Assembly: GCA_020636025.1 (NCBI GenBank)
Contig: JACJYQ010000006.1
Span: forward strand, 1 to 64,000
DNA: 64,000 nt
Direction: 5' to 3'
DNA from: Lewinellaceae bacterium
GTDB taxonomy: Bacteria > Bacteroidota > Bacteroidia > Chitinophagales > Saprospiraceae
Program-made: the position numbers and the translations under genes
Part shown: positions 31,318-40,693 of the stretch, one piece after another
Position numbering within the stretch: the stretch's first letter is position 1
Layout: every line of letters starts with the position of its first letter
The notes under the pieces: generated by a model
The model's input: the letters and a program-made list of their open reading frames with translations, nothing else
What the model was told of the DNA's origin: nothing
Databases searched by the model: none

Positions 31318-32889
31318 ATGAAAAGAAGAAAATTTCTCCGCACGGCAGGTTTGGCAACAGCCATTACGCCGTTTGCTTATAAAGGAATCTCCATAAATCC
31401 TGTAACAAACACCTCTATACTAGCCAAACTTGGCGCCTTAGGTAGTTTTACCGACAAGATCATGGTGTTTATTGAACTGAATGGCGGTAATGATGGCCTC
31501 AACACCCTCATTCCAACCGATCAGTACAGCAACCTTTCCATACACCGCCCGCAAGTGCTGATTCCTGAAAACCAGGTATTGTCCCTTTCCGGCATTTCCG
31601 GCACCGGCCTTCACCCGGCCATGACCGAGTTAAAACAGTTGTTCGACAATGGAATGGTTTCCGTAGTGCAGAATGTAGGCTATCCGGACCAAAATTACTC
31701 CCACTTCCGCTCTGCCGATATTTGGGCAAGCGCAGCCGACAGCGATGAAAGCCTGGACACCGGCTGGCTGGGGCGTATGCTGGAAATAGAACATCCCGGT
31801 TATCCAACTGGCTATCCAAACCCGGACACACCAGACCCTCTGGCGATTAACTTAGGCTCTGTTTCCCCACTTTCATTTATGGGAAGCGGATTCCCGATGG
31901 GCATTTCCATTGGCAACCCGGAGGATGTGTACAACCTGATCAATGACTTTGTCGAACCGGCGCCCAACACTCCTTACGGCGATGAACTGACTTACATCCG
32001 CAAGGTGATGCAATACACCAAAGTTTATTTTGATGTTATTAAGGATGCCGCCTCTATAGGGCAAAATCTGAGTAGCCTGTACCCCGCAGAGGGGGTTAAT
32101 CGCCTGGCCGACCAACTGTCAATTGTAGCCCGTTTAATCAATGGCGGTTTAAGCACTTCCGTTTATCAGGTGTCCATAAATGGATTCGATACCCACAGCG
32201 CTCAGGTAGAAATGGGTGACCACACACAAGGTGCTCATGCAAATTTGCTTGGTATGATTTCAGAGGCCATTTTTGCCTTTATGGATGACATCAATCTGAT
32301 GGGCAAATCCGACAAAGTGTGCGGCATGACCTTCTCTGAATTTGGTCGCACCATCGGTAGCAACCTTAGTTTTGGAACCGACCACGGTGCTGCTGCTCCG
32401 TTGTTTGTATTTGGTAAAGGTGTAAATCCAGGCATCATCGGTAACAACCCGATTATTCCTCAAAACCTGAATATTTCTGCAGATGTAGATATGCAGCACG
32501 ATTTCCGTTCTGTGTATGCATCTGTTATTCAGGATTGGTTTGGCCTGGGTACCGGCACAGAGGTACTCAATGACAGCTTCCCGATCCTGCCTATTTTCAA
32601 AGGCGTGTCAGGAACCAAGGAGTCTCCGGGCAGGAATGCATTTGAGGTTGGTAATTTCCCGAATCCGGTTCATACCACTTCTACCATTCAGTTTACCATA
32701 CCGGCCGCGCAAATTACCCTCACGCTGTTGGATGCTCAGGGACGAGCCATCCGCACCATTGCAGAAGGTAATTATCCCGCGGGCGCACATAAAGTAACTT
32801 TCGAAAGAAATGGCTTGCCGGCAGGCAACTACTATTACTTATTGAAAGTAAATGGATTGGGCGTTACGAGAAAACTCCTGATCCTGTAG
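31318..32889 (+). CDS. DUF1501 family protein with Tat-like signal and T9SS sorting domain
   Basis: 523 residues. The N-terminus MKRRKFLRTAGLATAITPFA is a twin-arginine signal. The DUF1501 domain (about 40-430) has the sulfatase/alkaline-phosphatase-like features FIELNGGNDGLNTLIP, YSHFRSADIW, SINGFDTHSAQ, and FSEFGRTIGSN with DHGAAAP, where the Asp and His residues are likely metal ligands. The last ~85 residues (VGNFPNPVHTTSTIQF … RKLLIL) are a T9SS sorting domain. The protein therefore appears to be folded in the cytoplasm, exported by Tat and then moved across the outer membrane by T9SS. It follows the DUF1800 gene, its usual partner. Confidence 0.9.
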   Translation: MKRRKFLRTAGLATAITPFAYKGISINPVTNTSILAKLGALGSFTDKIMVFIELNGGNDGLNTLIPTDQYSNLSIHRPQVLIPENQVLSLSGISGTGLHPAMTELKQLFDNGMVSVVQNVGYPDQNYSHFRSADIWASAADSDESLDTGWLGRMLEIEHPGYPTGYPNPDTPDPLAINLGSVSPLSFMGSGFPMGISIGNPEDVYNLINDFVEPAPNTPYGDELTYIRKVMQYTKVYFDVIKDAASIGQNLSSLYPAEGVNRLADQLSIVARLINGGLSTSVYQVSINGFDTHSAQVEMGDHTQGAHANLLGMISEAIFAFMDDINLMGKSDKVCGMTFSEFGRTIGSNLSFGTDHGAAAPLFVFGKGVNPGIIGNNPIIPQNLNISADVDMQHDFRSVYASVIQDWFGLGTGTEVLNDSFPILPIFKGVSGTKESPGRNAFEVGNFPNPVHTTSTIQFTIPAAQITLTLLDAQGRAIRTIAEGNYPAGAHKVTFERNGLPAGNYYYLLKVNGLGVTRKLLIL

Positions 32890-32992
32890 TCAAGTACTGA
32901 AATTTCACCACAGATTACACAGATTTTCACGGATTGCCTTCGGCAATTCCTTGATCTGTGAGTATCTGTGGTGAATTTCCACAGCACTTGAC
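32889..32992. terminator. Large imperfect inverted repeat between convergent genes
   Basis: GTCAAGT…CACCACAGAT on the left is mirrored by ATCTGTGGTG…ACTTGAC on the right, with an inner ATTGCC-TTC-GGCAAT hairpin. It starts at the last base of the DUF1501 stop codon and lies between converging genes. It may act as a bidirectional terminator; the CACAGAT words also resemble dispersed repeats I recall from other Bacteroidota genomes. Confidence 0.55.
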
Positions 32993-33030
32993 TTCTGTCC
33001 AGATGCAGAAAAATTGCCAGGTACTCAGTT

Positions 33031-34212
33031 TCACCTAACCTTGAATACCACCCTTCTGTTTTTTTGTCGACCTGTCGCAGTGTCATTGGAGGCTATCGGA
33101 CTTCCTTCACCGTATCCTTTCCAGTTCAACTGATCAGGCTGGACGCCTTCAGCAATAAGGGCCTTGCAAACTGTTTGTGCTCTTTGTTCCGAAAGTTTCT
33201 GATTGTAGTCAGCGGCGCCAACATCATCGGTATGCCCACCTATTTCAACCTTGAGTGAAGGGTTCTTCTTAAGTACCGCAGCCAGACTCTCGATGGCTGA
33301 TTTTGATTGAGGTTTCAATTCAGCATTACCGCTTTCAAAAAGCAAGGCCGATTGGAGTGTATAGTTCTTTTTCGTTAACAGGGCTGTTTCAATATCGGTT
33401 TCCTTATCCTCCACTACGGCAAAATCATCAAAAAGGTAATAGGCAATGCGCTTGGTTTTTTGCCAGAATTGCAAGTCCATATTGCTTTCGTCCAACTGCA
33501 TTCGGGTTTCCGCATCCATATTTACTTCTGTTATGGCATCGGAATAGAAGTTTCCAAATAAAAAGTACTTGTAAGGCTTGTCGGCTTTGAATGAAAAGGA
33601 TATTTGTTGCCACTCCCCATCAGTATTAACCATTTCGGCATGATTGAGCTGGGGTGTCATCGGGAAATCGACCAAACTTGCCATAAAATTTTCCCTGGGT
33701 TGTATCCTGCCTTCCGAAAAATAGAAACCAAAGTTTCCGCAGAAAACGGGTCTGATACTTGTTTGTCGTCCAAAAACCTCATTCAAATGGAAAATACCCA
33801 GAGAGTCGTGGCTTTGCACCCAGAAACTCACCTGGTATGTCTTGCCTTTTTGCAAGGGCCGGGCCAAGGTGCCTTGAATCAACTCATGATAATCGTAAGA
33901 GAATTGCCCATCCTGAAAAGGGTGATACATGATCAGCCCCACCATTTTGCTGCCTCTTCGGGGTTTGGGGAGCGAGAAGCATGATTCGCTGTCATCCACC
34001 GTGATCAAGTCCGGCGTTTGCATATCAAAGGTTTGCCAGGCTTCAGCGCTGTTTAGCGCATCCGGATTGCTGGAAAACTTACAGGGTGGCGGCCCCTTGA
34101 GCAAGGTACCGTTATTCTTTTCCAATCGTTCAAAACTTCCATTTACTACATAATTCTGGCTAAACAACATACCGCAAATGAGGTTACATAACAAGATGAG
34201 TCCGGGTCGCAT
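33031..34212 (-). CDS. OmpA-family peptidoglycan-binding outer membrane protein
   Basis: 393 residues with a signal peptide (MRPGLILLCNLICGMLFSQ). The N-terminal part (25-270) looks like a carbohydrate-binding jelly roll (VVNGSFERLEKN, KTYQVSFWVQS, YYLFDDFAVVED). The C-terminal OmpA domain (about 285-393) has the conserved motif VEIGGHTDDVGAADYNQKLSEQRA and GYGEGSP… RRVVF, which binds the diaminopimelate of peptidoglycan. It probably anchors an outer membrane or surface module to the wall. It is convergent with the DUF1501 gene and divergent from the FG-GAP gene. Confidence 0.87.
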   Translation of the reverse strand: MRPGLILLCNLICGMLFSQNYVVNGSFERLEKNNGTLLKGPPPCKFSSNPDALNSAEAWQTFDMQTPDLITVDDSESCFSLPKPRRGSKMVGLIMYHPFQDGQFSYDYHELIQGTLARPLQKGKTYQVSFWVQSHDSLGIFHLNEVFGRQTSIRPVFCGNFGFYFSEGRIQPRENFMASLVDFPMTPQLNHAEMVNTDGEWQQISFSFKADKPYKYFLFGNFYSDAITEVNMDAETRMQLDESNMDLQFWQKTKRIAYYLFDDFAVVEDKETDIETALLTKKNYTLQSALLFESGNAELKPQSKSAIESLAAVLKKNPSLKVEIGGHTDDVGAADYNQKLSEQRAQTVCKALIAEGVQPDQLNWKGYGEGSPIASNDTATGRQKNRRVVFKVR

Positions 34213-34349
34213 AAAAGGAGTGTTTTTTTACTAGGTGCCTTCTGGGCATACTGTGCTGCAAGCGTATTAAATTTTCTCATTCCAGCAGTTCTTTTTGCCA
34301 AACCTTGACCTATGGGTTCTTCAATACGCACACTTGTTCGTTTCAGGCG

Positions 34350-34357
34350 TAGATTTG
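34350..34357 (+). promoter_or_regulatory. -7 promoter element TAGATTTG (FG-GAP gene)
   Basis: An exact TAnnTTTG match 27 bases before ATG 34384. A TTG at 34334-34336 is slightly too close to be a standard -33 box. Confidence 0.5.
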
Positions 34358-34383
34358 CCATCTAACTCAACAATTCGTTTTTT

Positions 34384-36648
34384 ATGAAAAACACCATTGT
34401 AACCACCATCCTACTGCTATTTTCTTTCCAGGTATTGCTACAGGCTCAGACCCAGATGTTTGAGCGATTGTCCTACCCGGTTGAAGTAAATAATATTGAT
34501 TTGAAATTCCCTTTTGCTGGTGGCCTGAATGCCCCTCAGTTTTCACAGGCAGACCTTAACCACGATGGTTTGCAGGATTTGGTGATTTTCGACAGGGCTG
34601 GAAACATCCCACTCACCTTTCTGAATAATGGAACGGTCAATGCGGCGGATTACACTTTTGCACCGGAATACGCCTGTTATTTCCCTGCCCTGGTGGATTA
34701 TGTGCAAATGCGCGACTTCAACAAGGATGGTGCTGCGGATATTTTTACTTCTTCCATTGCACTCGGGCGTCAGGAAATACAGGTGTACAGAGGATATTAC
34801 GACGGGGATGTATTAAAATTTACCAACTACTATTTTAAACAACCGGGCTGTCTGACATGTGACTCACTATATGTTTATTACCCTGACGGCCCATTCTGGA
34901 ATAACCTGCCCATCAACAAAGGTGACATACCTGCCTTCGACGATATTGATGGTGATGGCGATCTCGACATTGTCACTTTTGAATCTTCTGCCGGCGGGCA
35001 TGTTTGGTTGATCGACAATAAATCGGTGGAAATGGGTCTCGGGCTGGACGACATGCGCTTTGACCTTACGACCCAATGCTGGGGAGGATTTTACGAAAGC
35101 GGCATCGATGCCTGTTATTGCGACCTGGCTCCGACAACTGATTGTTGTGCCCCCTGTGCAGTTGGTCCGGTTGATGAAAGAAACGGGGCTCACCCCGGCT
35201 CAACTTTAATGACCTACGACCAGGAAGGCGATGGCGATAAGGAAATAGTTTTAGGGGACATCTCTTTTTCTTGTCTGAATTATCTGGAGAATGGCGGTTC
35301 TAATACGGATGCCTGGATGACCAGTCAGCAGACCGGCTTCCCTGATTACGATGTGCCGGTAGAATTATCTGTATATCCAGCGGCCTTTTACATGGATGTA
35401 GACAATGACGGAAAAAAGGACATGATCGTGGCGCCTAACAACCCTACGATTTCCGAAGACAGAAAAAATGTGTGGTATTACAAAAACACCGCATCCTCAG
35501 GCCACCATTTTGAGTTGCAGCAAACTGATTTATTCACCGGCAACATGATCGACATCGGCACGGTGGCTCACCCGGCATTTGCAGATGTAAACGGCGATGG
35601 CCTTACCGATCTGGTTGTTGGGAATTACGGTTTTCACACGCCTGGCGTGGCCGTTAACGGCCGCCTGACGCTGTTTTTGAACACAGGTACACCTTTCGCC
35701 CCTAAATTTCAACTGGCCGATAACGACTGGCTTGGCATGTCGGAGTTTACCCCTGGCGACTATGATTTTGCGCCCACTTTTGGCGATATCGACGGCGATG
35801 GCGCCAAGGACCTGATCGTTGGCAGCAATATCGGCGGCGTGTATTGTTACCGGAATCACGCCGGACCGGATGAGCCAATGGATCTGAGCCGCGATTTTGA
35901 CGTGATGTGGGTTAATATGGACGTAGTAGGTTCTGTATCCACACCCTTTTTGTATGATCTGGACAAAGACAATCTGGTTGACCTTGTAGTTGGGGAAAGA
36001 ACCGGGTATGTGAACTTTTTCAGGAATATGGGCACAGCCACCAATCCTATTTTTCCGGCTGTTCCTACTTATGGCAAAGTTGGCCAAATTGACACCAGAA
36101 CTCCAACGGATCCCGCCGGTTATGCAGCCCCGGTTATTATTGAAACCACTGATGGCCCGGTCATCATTGTAGGCGCACAAGGCGGGCATCTTGAAGCATA
36201 TTTCGTATCTGAAAACTACGAAGACACCTTTTTCCTAACCGATGAAAAATGGGGGAATATTGATGTAGGTTCTCGCAGCCACCCGGCTTTGGCTGATATT
36301 GACGCAGATGGCATGCTGGAAATGGTGGTGGGCAACTACCGCGGAGGCTTGGAAATGTTCAAAACAACGCTGGTTGATTGCGGTGTTTCCGCAGCCATTG
36401 ATACCCCGTCTGAATTGGAATCGAGGTTATTGATTAGTCCTAATCCGGCAAATGACTGGGTAAAACTTCAATGGGCCGGGTACGACGGACAATGGCGGAT
36501 ATTTAATTCCCTGGGGCAAATCGTTGGTTCAGGTTCACTCGACCATGGTTTGAGTTATATAGATGTAAAGACTTGGCCGGCCGGAGTATATGTGATAGAA
36601 GCTGCCTCGGGTAATAAGCGACAAAGCGGCAAGATGGTCGTAAAATAG
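34384..36648 (+). CDS. FG-GAP/VCBS-repeat surface protein with T9SS sorting domain
   Basis: 754 residues. After a signal peptide (MKNTIVTTILLLFSFQVLLQAQ) there is an integrin-alpha-like propeller with at least nine calcium-binding loops of the D-x-[DN]-x-D-G type (DLNHDGLQD, DFNKDGAAD, DIDGDGDLD, DVDNDGKKD, DVNGDGLTD, DIDGDGAKD, DIDADGMLE). The last ~80 residues (LLISPNPANDWVKL … KMVVK) are a T9SS sorting domain. A Cys-rich insert (about 240-260, YCDLAPTTDCCAPC) is unusual. A calcium-stabilised surface adhesin or binding protein is likely. It is convergent with the flippase gene. Confidence 0.9.
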   Translation: MKNTIVTTILLLFSFQVLLQAQTQMFERLSYPVEVNNIDLKFPFAGGLNAPQFSQADLNHDGLQDLVIFDRAGNIPLTFLNNGTVNAADYTFAPEYACYFPALVDYVQMRDFNKDGAADIFTSSIALGRQEIQVYRGYYDGDVLKFTNYYFKQPGCLTCDSLYVYYPDGPFWNNLPINKGDIPAFDDIDGDGDLDIVTFESSAGGHVWLIDNKSVEMGLGLDDMRFDLTTQCWGGFYESGIDACYCDLAPTTDCCAPCAVGPVDERNGAHPGSTLMTYDQEGDGDKEIVLGDISFSCLNYLENGGSNTDAWMTSQQTGFPDYDVPVELSVYPAAFYMDVDNDGKKDMIVAPNNPTISEDRKNVWYYKNTASSGHHFELQQTDLFTGNMIDIGTVAHPAFADVNGDGLTDLVVGNYGFHTPGVAVNGRLTLFLNTGTPFAPKFQLADNDWLGMSEFTPGDYDFAPTFGDIDGDGAKDLIVGSNIGGVYCYRNHAGPDEPMDLSRDFDVMWVNMDVVGSVSTPFLYDLDKDNLVDLVVGERTGYVNFFRNMGTATNPIFPAVPTYGKVGQIDTRTPTDPAGYAAPVIIETTDGPVIIVGAQGGHLEAYFVSENYEDTFFLTDEKWGNIDVGSRSHPALADIDADGMLEMVVGNYRGGLEMFKTTLVDCGVSAAIDTPSELESRLLISPNPANDWVKLQWAGYDGQWRIFNSLGQIVGSGSLDHGLSYIDVKTWPAGVYVIEAASGNKRQSGKMVVK

Positions 36649-36690
36649 TTTGGGGAGATTCGGCTGGGAGAAGGTAGAGTCAATTTCTAT

Positions 36691-36737
36691 TGATTGATGA
36701 TTTACAATTACATGATTACATGATTGATGATGTGATA
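36691..36737. repeat. AT-rich short-period tract (TGATTGATGA/ACATGATT)
   Basis: Repeated TGATTGATGA and ACATGATT words in the 101-bp gap between the convergent FG-GAP and flippase genes. It resembles the ATTA-octamer tracts in composition but not in register. No clear terminator hairpin was found here. Confidence 0.4.
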
Positions 36738-36749
36738 AAAGATCAGATG

Positions 36750-38090
36750 TCAATCTTTTCTCCCGACAAGCATCTTCCATGACGTCACATAAAATTCAGG
36801 TATATACCCAATCGCTTGCAATGCATTGATCCTGAAATGCCTGTGTAGGTATAATTGCGTCAGTACAAAGCTCACTCCATACCCGATCAGCGTGGCCCAA
36901 GCGGCGCCTCGCAGACCATACCATTGAATAAAATACCAGCTCAGTACCAGATTTAATACAGCCGTAAAAAAGGTGTAGGCAAAGTTTATATGTGGCTTGC
37001 CGGTTGCGTCCAGTATGGTACCAAATTGAACTGCAAAAGGAAGCAACAGCCCAAAAAAGGCTGTAATGACCAGGATATCAGCAGACTCCAGATAGGCATC
37101 TCCGGCAAAAAGCAGCATAATGGTTTCGGGGAAAAGGAGTATACCAAGAATAAACGGAAGCACAATGGCTAAAATGGCGCCTACGCTTCGTTCATATAAT
37201 AGCTTGATGCCATTTGGCCCCTTTTCCCTTAACCGCTCGGATCCCTTGGGGAATACTACGGAGGCGATGCTAAATGATGGCGCTTCAACCAATTGCGTAA
37301 CCTTTCCCGCTGCCTCATAAACAGCAAAAGCAGCCGGACCGATCAGATATCCCAAACTTAGCTTATCTACATTTTTGTACAACATGGTGCTGAAATTTGT
37401 GCCAAGCACCCATTTGCCATAGCTTATCAATTGTTTTATCCAGTGGAAAATTTGATTGAAACTATTTTCACCCATATACTTTGGCTGAACAAGTTTTTGC
37501 AGAAAGTACCAGGAGGCCATTGATCCTATGCATAAACCAAGAAGCATGGCCATTGCCAAACTGAATAAATTAACCGAAGCACCGCTGACGTAACAATACA
37601 CCACCCAACAGAATATCGCAGCCTTACTGCTGATATTGGCCAAAAAAATGCCTTTAAACTCGTGTAGCGCCTGCTGGATGTAGTTAAAATGCGTGAGTAT
37701 TACCTGAATAAAGCTAAGCACGAAATACACCGGAATAATCCCCAAAAGCTGAGGGACATTCCAGGAGTCAGCTATCCAATCCATGATCAGCCAAAGGATC
37801 AGGTTGCTGCAAAAGGTAAAGAAAACATTGAGCAGGAACGCGGCTTGTTTGAGCGAAACATAAGACTGCGGCGATTCTCTGGTGAGGGTTAAGTTTCTCA
37901 CCAGTCCATTTTGGATTAAACCCGAGCGAGCCATATCCAGAAAGTAGGTGATGAGCAAGAATAATCCCCAGGCGGCAAAATCCTCTTTCGACAAACTCCT
38001 CAACAACAACATAGCGGTGCCCAGGGAAAACAGCATGCCCAGAGCCCGTTCAAACAGGGCGAAAAGTGTGTTTGTTTTAGTTTGTGACAT
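36750..38090 (-). CDS. Polysaccharide flippase (Wzx/MATE-type membrane protein)
   Basis: 446 residues with about 12-14 hydrophobic segments and the family pattern of O-antigen/teichoic acid flippases: an N-terminal LFALFERALGMLFSLGTAMLL, the GKWVLGTNFSTMLYKNVDKL loop, and a late GLRGAAWATLIGYGVSFVL segment. It should move undecaprenyl-linked oligosaccharide across the inner membrane. It is 22 bases downstream of the chain-length/BY-kinase-like gene, forming a two-gene export unit. No glycosyltransferase, Wzy or Wza gene is attached, so the rest of the pathway is elsewhere. Confidence 0.85.
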   Translation of the reverse strand: MSQTKTNTLFALFERALGMLFSLGTAMLLLRSLSKEDFAAWGLFLLITYFLDMARSGLIQNGLVRNLTLTRESPQSYVSLKQAAFLLNVFFTFCSNLILWLIMDWIADSWNVPQLLGIIPVYFVLSFIQVILTHFNYIQQALHEFKGIFLANISSKAAIFCWVVYCYVSGASVNLFSLAMAMLLGLCIGSMASWYFLQKLVQPKYMGENSFNQIFHWIKQLISYGKWVLGTNFSTMLYKNVDKLSLGYLIGPAAFAVYEAAGKVTQLVEAPSFSIASVVFPKGSERLREKGPNGIKLLYERSVGAILAIVLPFILGILLFPETIMLLFAGDAYLESADILVITAFFGLLLPFAVQFGTILDATGKPHINFAYTFFTAVLNLVLSWYFIQWYGLRGAAWATLIGYGVSFVLTQLYLHRHFRINALQAIGYIPEFYVTSWKMLVGRKD

Positions 38091-38112
38091 CAGGCGGGGG
38101 ACCGTGAAATGA

Positions 38113-40344
38113 TTACATAATTTTCTGTGGATTTACTTCGGTGAGCACGGCTCCTGCAAATTTGTCCTTAAGATCTCGAAGGTGATCCAAGGCATCCTGA
38201 TCGACATTTCCAATGGTGGAATTAGCATTGAAAACGGCGATCACTTTTTCGGCATACGGCTCCAGTTCCTGTGCGTCAGAATATTCATTTATGGCCGCTG
38301 CTTCCATTAAAATGATGTCGTACTGTTGTTTGAAATCTTCCAGTAAGGCTTTAAAGGATTCATTATCGAGCAGCTCACTTGGCGATTGACTTAGGCCGGT
38401 ATTTCCCAATACATCCACGATGTCCAGGTCATTTGTGTTGTCTGCTTTAAGTTTCAGGTGAAACACTTCTTCTAGTTTGTGTTTTTTCACCAGCTTATTG
38501 ACTTCATCACTTCCAACAGAAGGCCGGTCGACATAGCTTTCAGGCAATGGAGATTTGAAATTGGTATCAAGTACCAGTACTTTTTTGTTGTTGTGCGCCA
38601 GCGAATAGGCCATTGACAAACAGAAAAGTGTTTTCCCTTCTTTTTTCTTGGCGCCGCTTACGAGGAAAACCTTGGCTTTTGAACGAAGAATTTGCCCCCG
38701 GATCTTTCTAAGACTTTCGCGGAACGAGGAAAAGGCATCATCTGTGTTTGCGAAAATCTGTTCCGGTCTAAAACCCTGTACATCAATGATGGGTAGCGTG
38801 CCAATGAGGGGTAAATTATTGGTGTATTTCCTGAATAGATCGGGAGATTGTAAACTGGAGTCCAGATAGGCCAGAATGAACAATACAATCACAAACAAAG
38901 TCCCAACTACAATAGAGCTGAAAATGCTCAATAAAACTTTCCGGTTTGGCTCCGGCCACTCGGGTAGTAGCGCTCCCTGCACTATGGAAAGTGGATTTTC
39001 CACATTCTCTAGCGTCAATTTTGCTTTGATCAGCTCATTGTCCACCTTTTCAAATTCGTACATGGCCCGATTCAAGGCTTCCAACATGCGGGAAGAAACC
39101 TCATCATTTACCACCATGCTGCTCAGCTTGTTTTTCAGAGCATATATTTCATTGTTCAGACGGGAATAGCTCTCTTCCGCGTCAATGCGATCAAGATCAA
39201 CGGATACCCGTTCCTTATACAGGTCTTCCTTGGTTTTTTTCAGTTCTGTATCCTCCGTGCGTCCCTGGCTGCGAACACTGGTTCGCAGGCTTTCTTCAAG
39301 GTCTGCATTTGCCTCGGCGAGCGCCGCTTCTATTTCGGGATCCTTCCCACCGGCTTCCATGCTTTGCCGCTTCAGTTCCCGCACTTTTTCCATTTGCTCA
39401 ACCGTATTGTTACGTTCAAGCAGGCGATTTTTATTCTCCCGGGCATTCCTGGATTCGTTGTCCCGTTCATATTTCTTTATCCGGTCCACCGATTCTGCCG
39501 CAGCATTCTTTTTTGCCTGCGCGCGCTGACGGTCCAATTCCAATCGGGATATCTGACTAACCAGTTCTTCACTTTGTCGACCCAGTGCGGGTAGTCCTTT
39601 TTGGCGCAGGTATTCAAATCGAACGTCATTTATTGAATCAACCACGGCCTTTTTTTCCGCTGACAGCTTTTGAAACGACTCTACATTTTTGCGCTTTTCT
39701 CTCACAGACAAATTGTAATAGTAAGCCAGCAATCGTTGTCCATAGGCGTTGGCCATGAATTGAGAGAGGGAAGGCGATTCAGTTGAAAAGCTGATATCCA
39801 GGTAATCTGTAGAAGTCTTGCGTTTTACGCTCATACCTCTCAGCAGCGCATCGTTATCGTAACCATAAGCCCGGGCAATTTTATCCAGCGAAAAGTCTAA
39901 TTGGGGAGAAAAGTTAAAGTCGGACAGGCTGTCGAGGTTTATTTGCCGGATCTCCTCATAAACCTGTTGCTTTTCTTCTTCTGAATAATTGGAAAGCGCC
40001 TTATTCCCGGTTCTAAATGGTTTGTCGCCCGTTTTGCCGGCCTCTGCATCAAAGTCGTGGCGCAGCAATTCAATGGTGAGGAATTTTAGCGTAGAACGGG
40101 ACTGAGCAAATTCAATCAGGTTCAAAAAGGCATTCTCTACCTGGTATTGCTGCACAAAGGCATCGGAATTGTCGGAATTGATGCCTTTATAATTTACGAT
40201 CCCGGTGGCTATGATGACATTGGATTTATACAGCTCCGGTTTACTGCTTATAAAAAGAAAGGTCATCACGGCAGCCAATGCCATAGCTGAAACAATCAGC
40301 CATTTGCGGCGCTTGAGAATACCAAAGAGGTAGGCAAGATCCAT
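38113..40344 (-). CDS. Wzz/BY-kinase-like chain-length protein with degenerate kinase motifs
   Basis: 743 residues. A Wzz domain with TM1 (about 17-32), a long periplasmic coiled coil rich in Arg, Glu and Lys (about 220-430) and TM2 (about 468-490) precedes a P-loop domain (about 550-743). Walker A is SGAKKKEGKT, Walker A' is VLVLDTNF instead of the usual D-x-D, the Walker B position reads IILMEAAA without the expected Asp, and the C-terminus lacks a tyrosine cluster. It therefore looks like a polysaccharide co-polymerase whose kinase domain may bind nucleotide but is probably not an active tyrosine kinase. It is first in a unit with the flippase; promoter at 40398. Confidence 0.87.
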   Translation of the reverse strand: MDLAYLFGILKRRKWLIVSAMALAAVMTFLFISSKPELYKSNVIIATGIVNYKGINSDNSDAFVQQYQVENAFLNLIEFAQSRSTLKFLTIELLRHDFDAEAGKTGDKPFRTGNKALSNYSEEEKQQVYEEIRQINLDSLSDFNFSPQLDFSLDKIARAYGYDNDALLRGMSVKRKTSTDYLDISFSTESPSLSQFMANAYGQRLLAYYYNLSVREKRKNVESFQKLSAEKKAVVDSINDVRFEYLRQKGLPALGRQSEELVSQISRLELDRQRAQAKKNAAAESVDRIKKYERDNESRNARENKNRLLERNNTVEQMEKVRELKRQSMEAGGKDPEIEAALAEANADLEESLRTSVRSQGRTEDTELKKTKEDLYKERVSVDLDRIDAEESYSRLNNEIYALKNKLSSMVVNDEVSSRMLEALNRAMYEFEKVDNELIKAKLTLENVENPLSIVQGALLPEWPEPNRKVLLSIFSSIVVGTLFVIVLFILAYLDSSLQSPDLFRKYTNNLPLIGTLPIIDVQGFRPEQIFANTDDAFSSFRESLRKIRGQILRSKAKVFLVSGAKKKEGKTLFCLSMAYSLAHNNKKVLVLDTNFKSPLPESYVDRPSVGSDEVNKLVKKHKLEEVFHLKLKADNTNDLDIVDVLGNTGLSQSPSELLDNESFKALLEDFKQQYDIILMEAAAINEYSDAQELEPYAEKVIAVFNANSTIGNVDQDALDHLRDLKDKFAGAVLTEVNPQKIM

Positions 40345-40397
40345 AATCAGTCTGGGATGGGAGTAAAATGACCATAACTGGCCATATATTTATCGAA

Positions 40398-40405
40398 CAA
40401 AGGTA
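40398..40405 (-). promoter_or_regulatory. -7 promoter element TACCTTTG (Wzz-like gene)
   Basis: An exact TAnnTTTG match on the minus strand 54 bases upstream of ATG 40344. Confidence 0.5.
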
Positions 40406-40693
40406 GTGCCAAAGGCGTTAAAAAGGGTCTTGTTGCATTATAGCCGTGTTATGAGAAATTTAAAATTGGTCAGAATCCCGACCAACCACCTCAATTTCTT
40501 GTTGTTTTGTAGAAAAAAATAATTGTTCACACGCTAAAACGGCGTTATTGCGTTTCCTTTTTGATTTTAAAACTGGAATACAAAGTTTTTTAGAAGTAAC
40601 TATTTATTCACGCTAGAATTCCGCGCATAGATTATGTTGTATCAACCTTTTGGCCGTAATGGCAAATCCATCAATGACCTACTCACAATCGAT
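40406..40693. other. Divergent intergenic region with a possible hairpin
   Basis: No gene is seen between the Wzz-like promoter and the processing protease. AGAAATT (40454-40460) pairs with AATTTCT (40493-40499) around TTGGTC/GACCAA (40466-40471/40480-40485), which could form a two-tier hairpin. The protease promoter should also lie here, but no exact TAnnTTTG was found. Confidence 0.35.

Noticed and set aside
35530..36189. 219-codon open frame on the minus strand
   Set aside because: It lies wholly inside the FG-GAP gene, where repeated Asp/Gly codons keep the antisense frame open; no promoter, signal or domain was seen.
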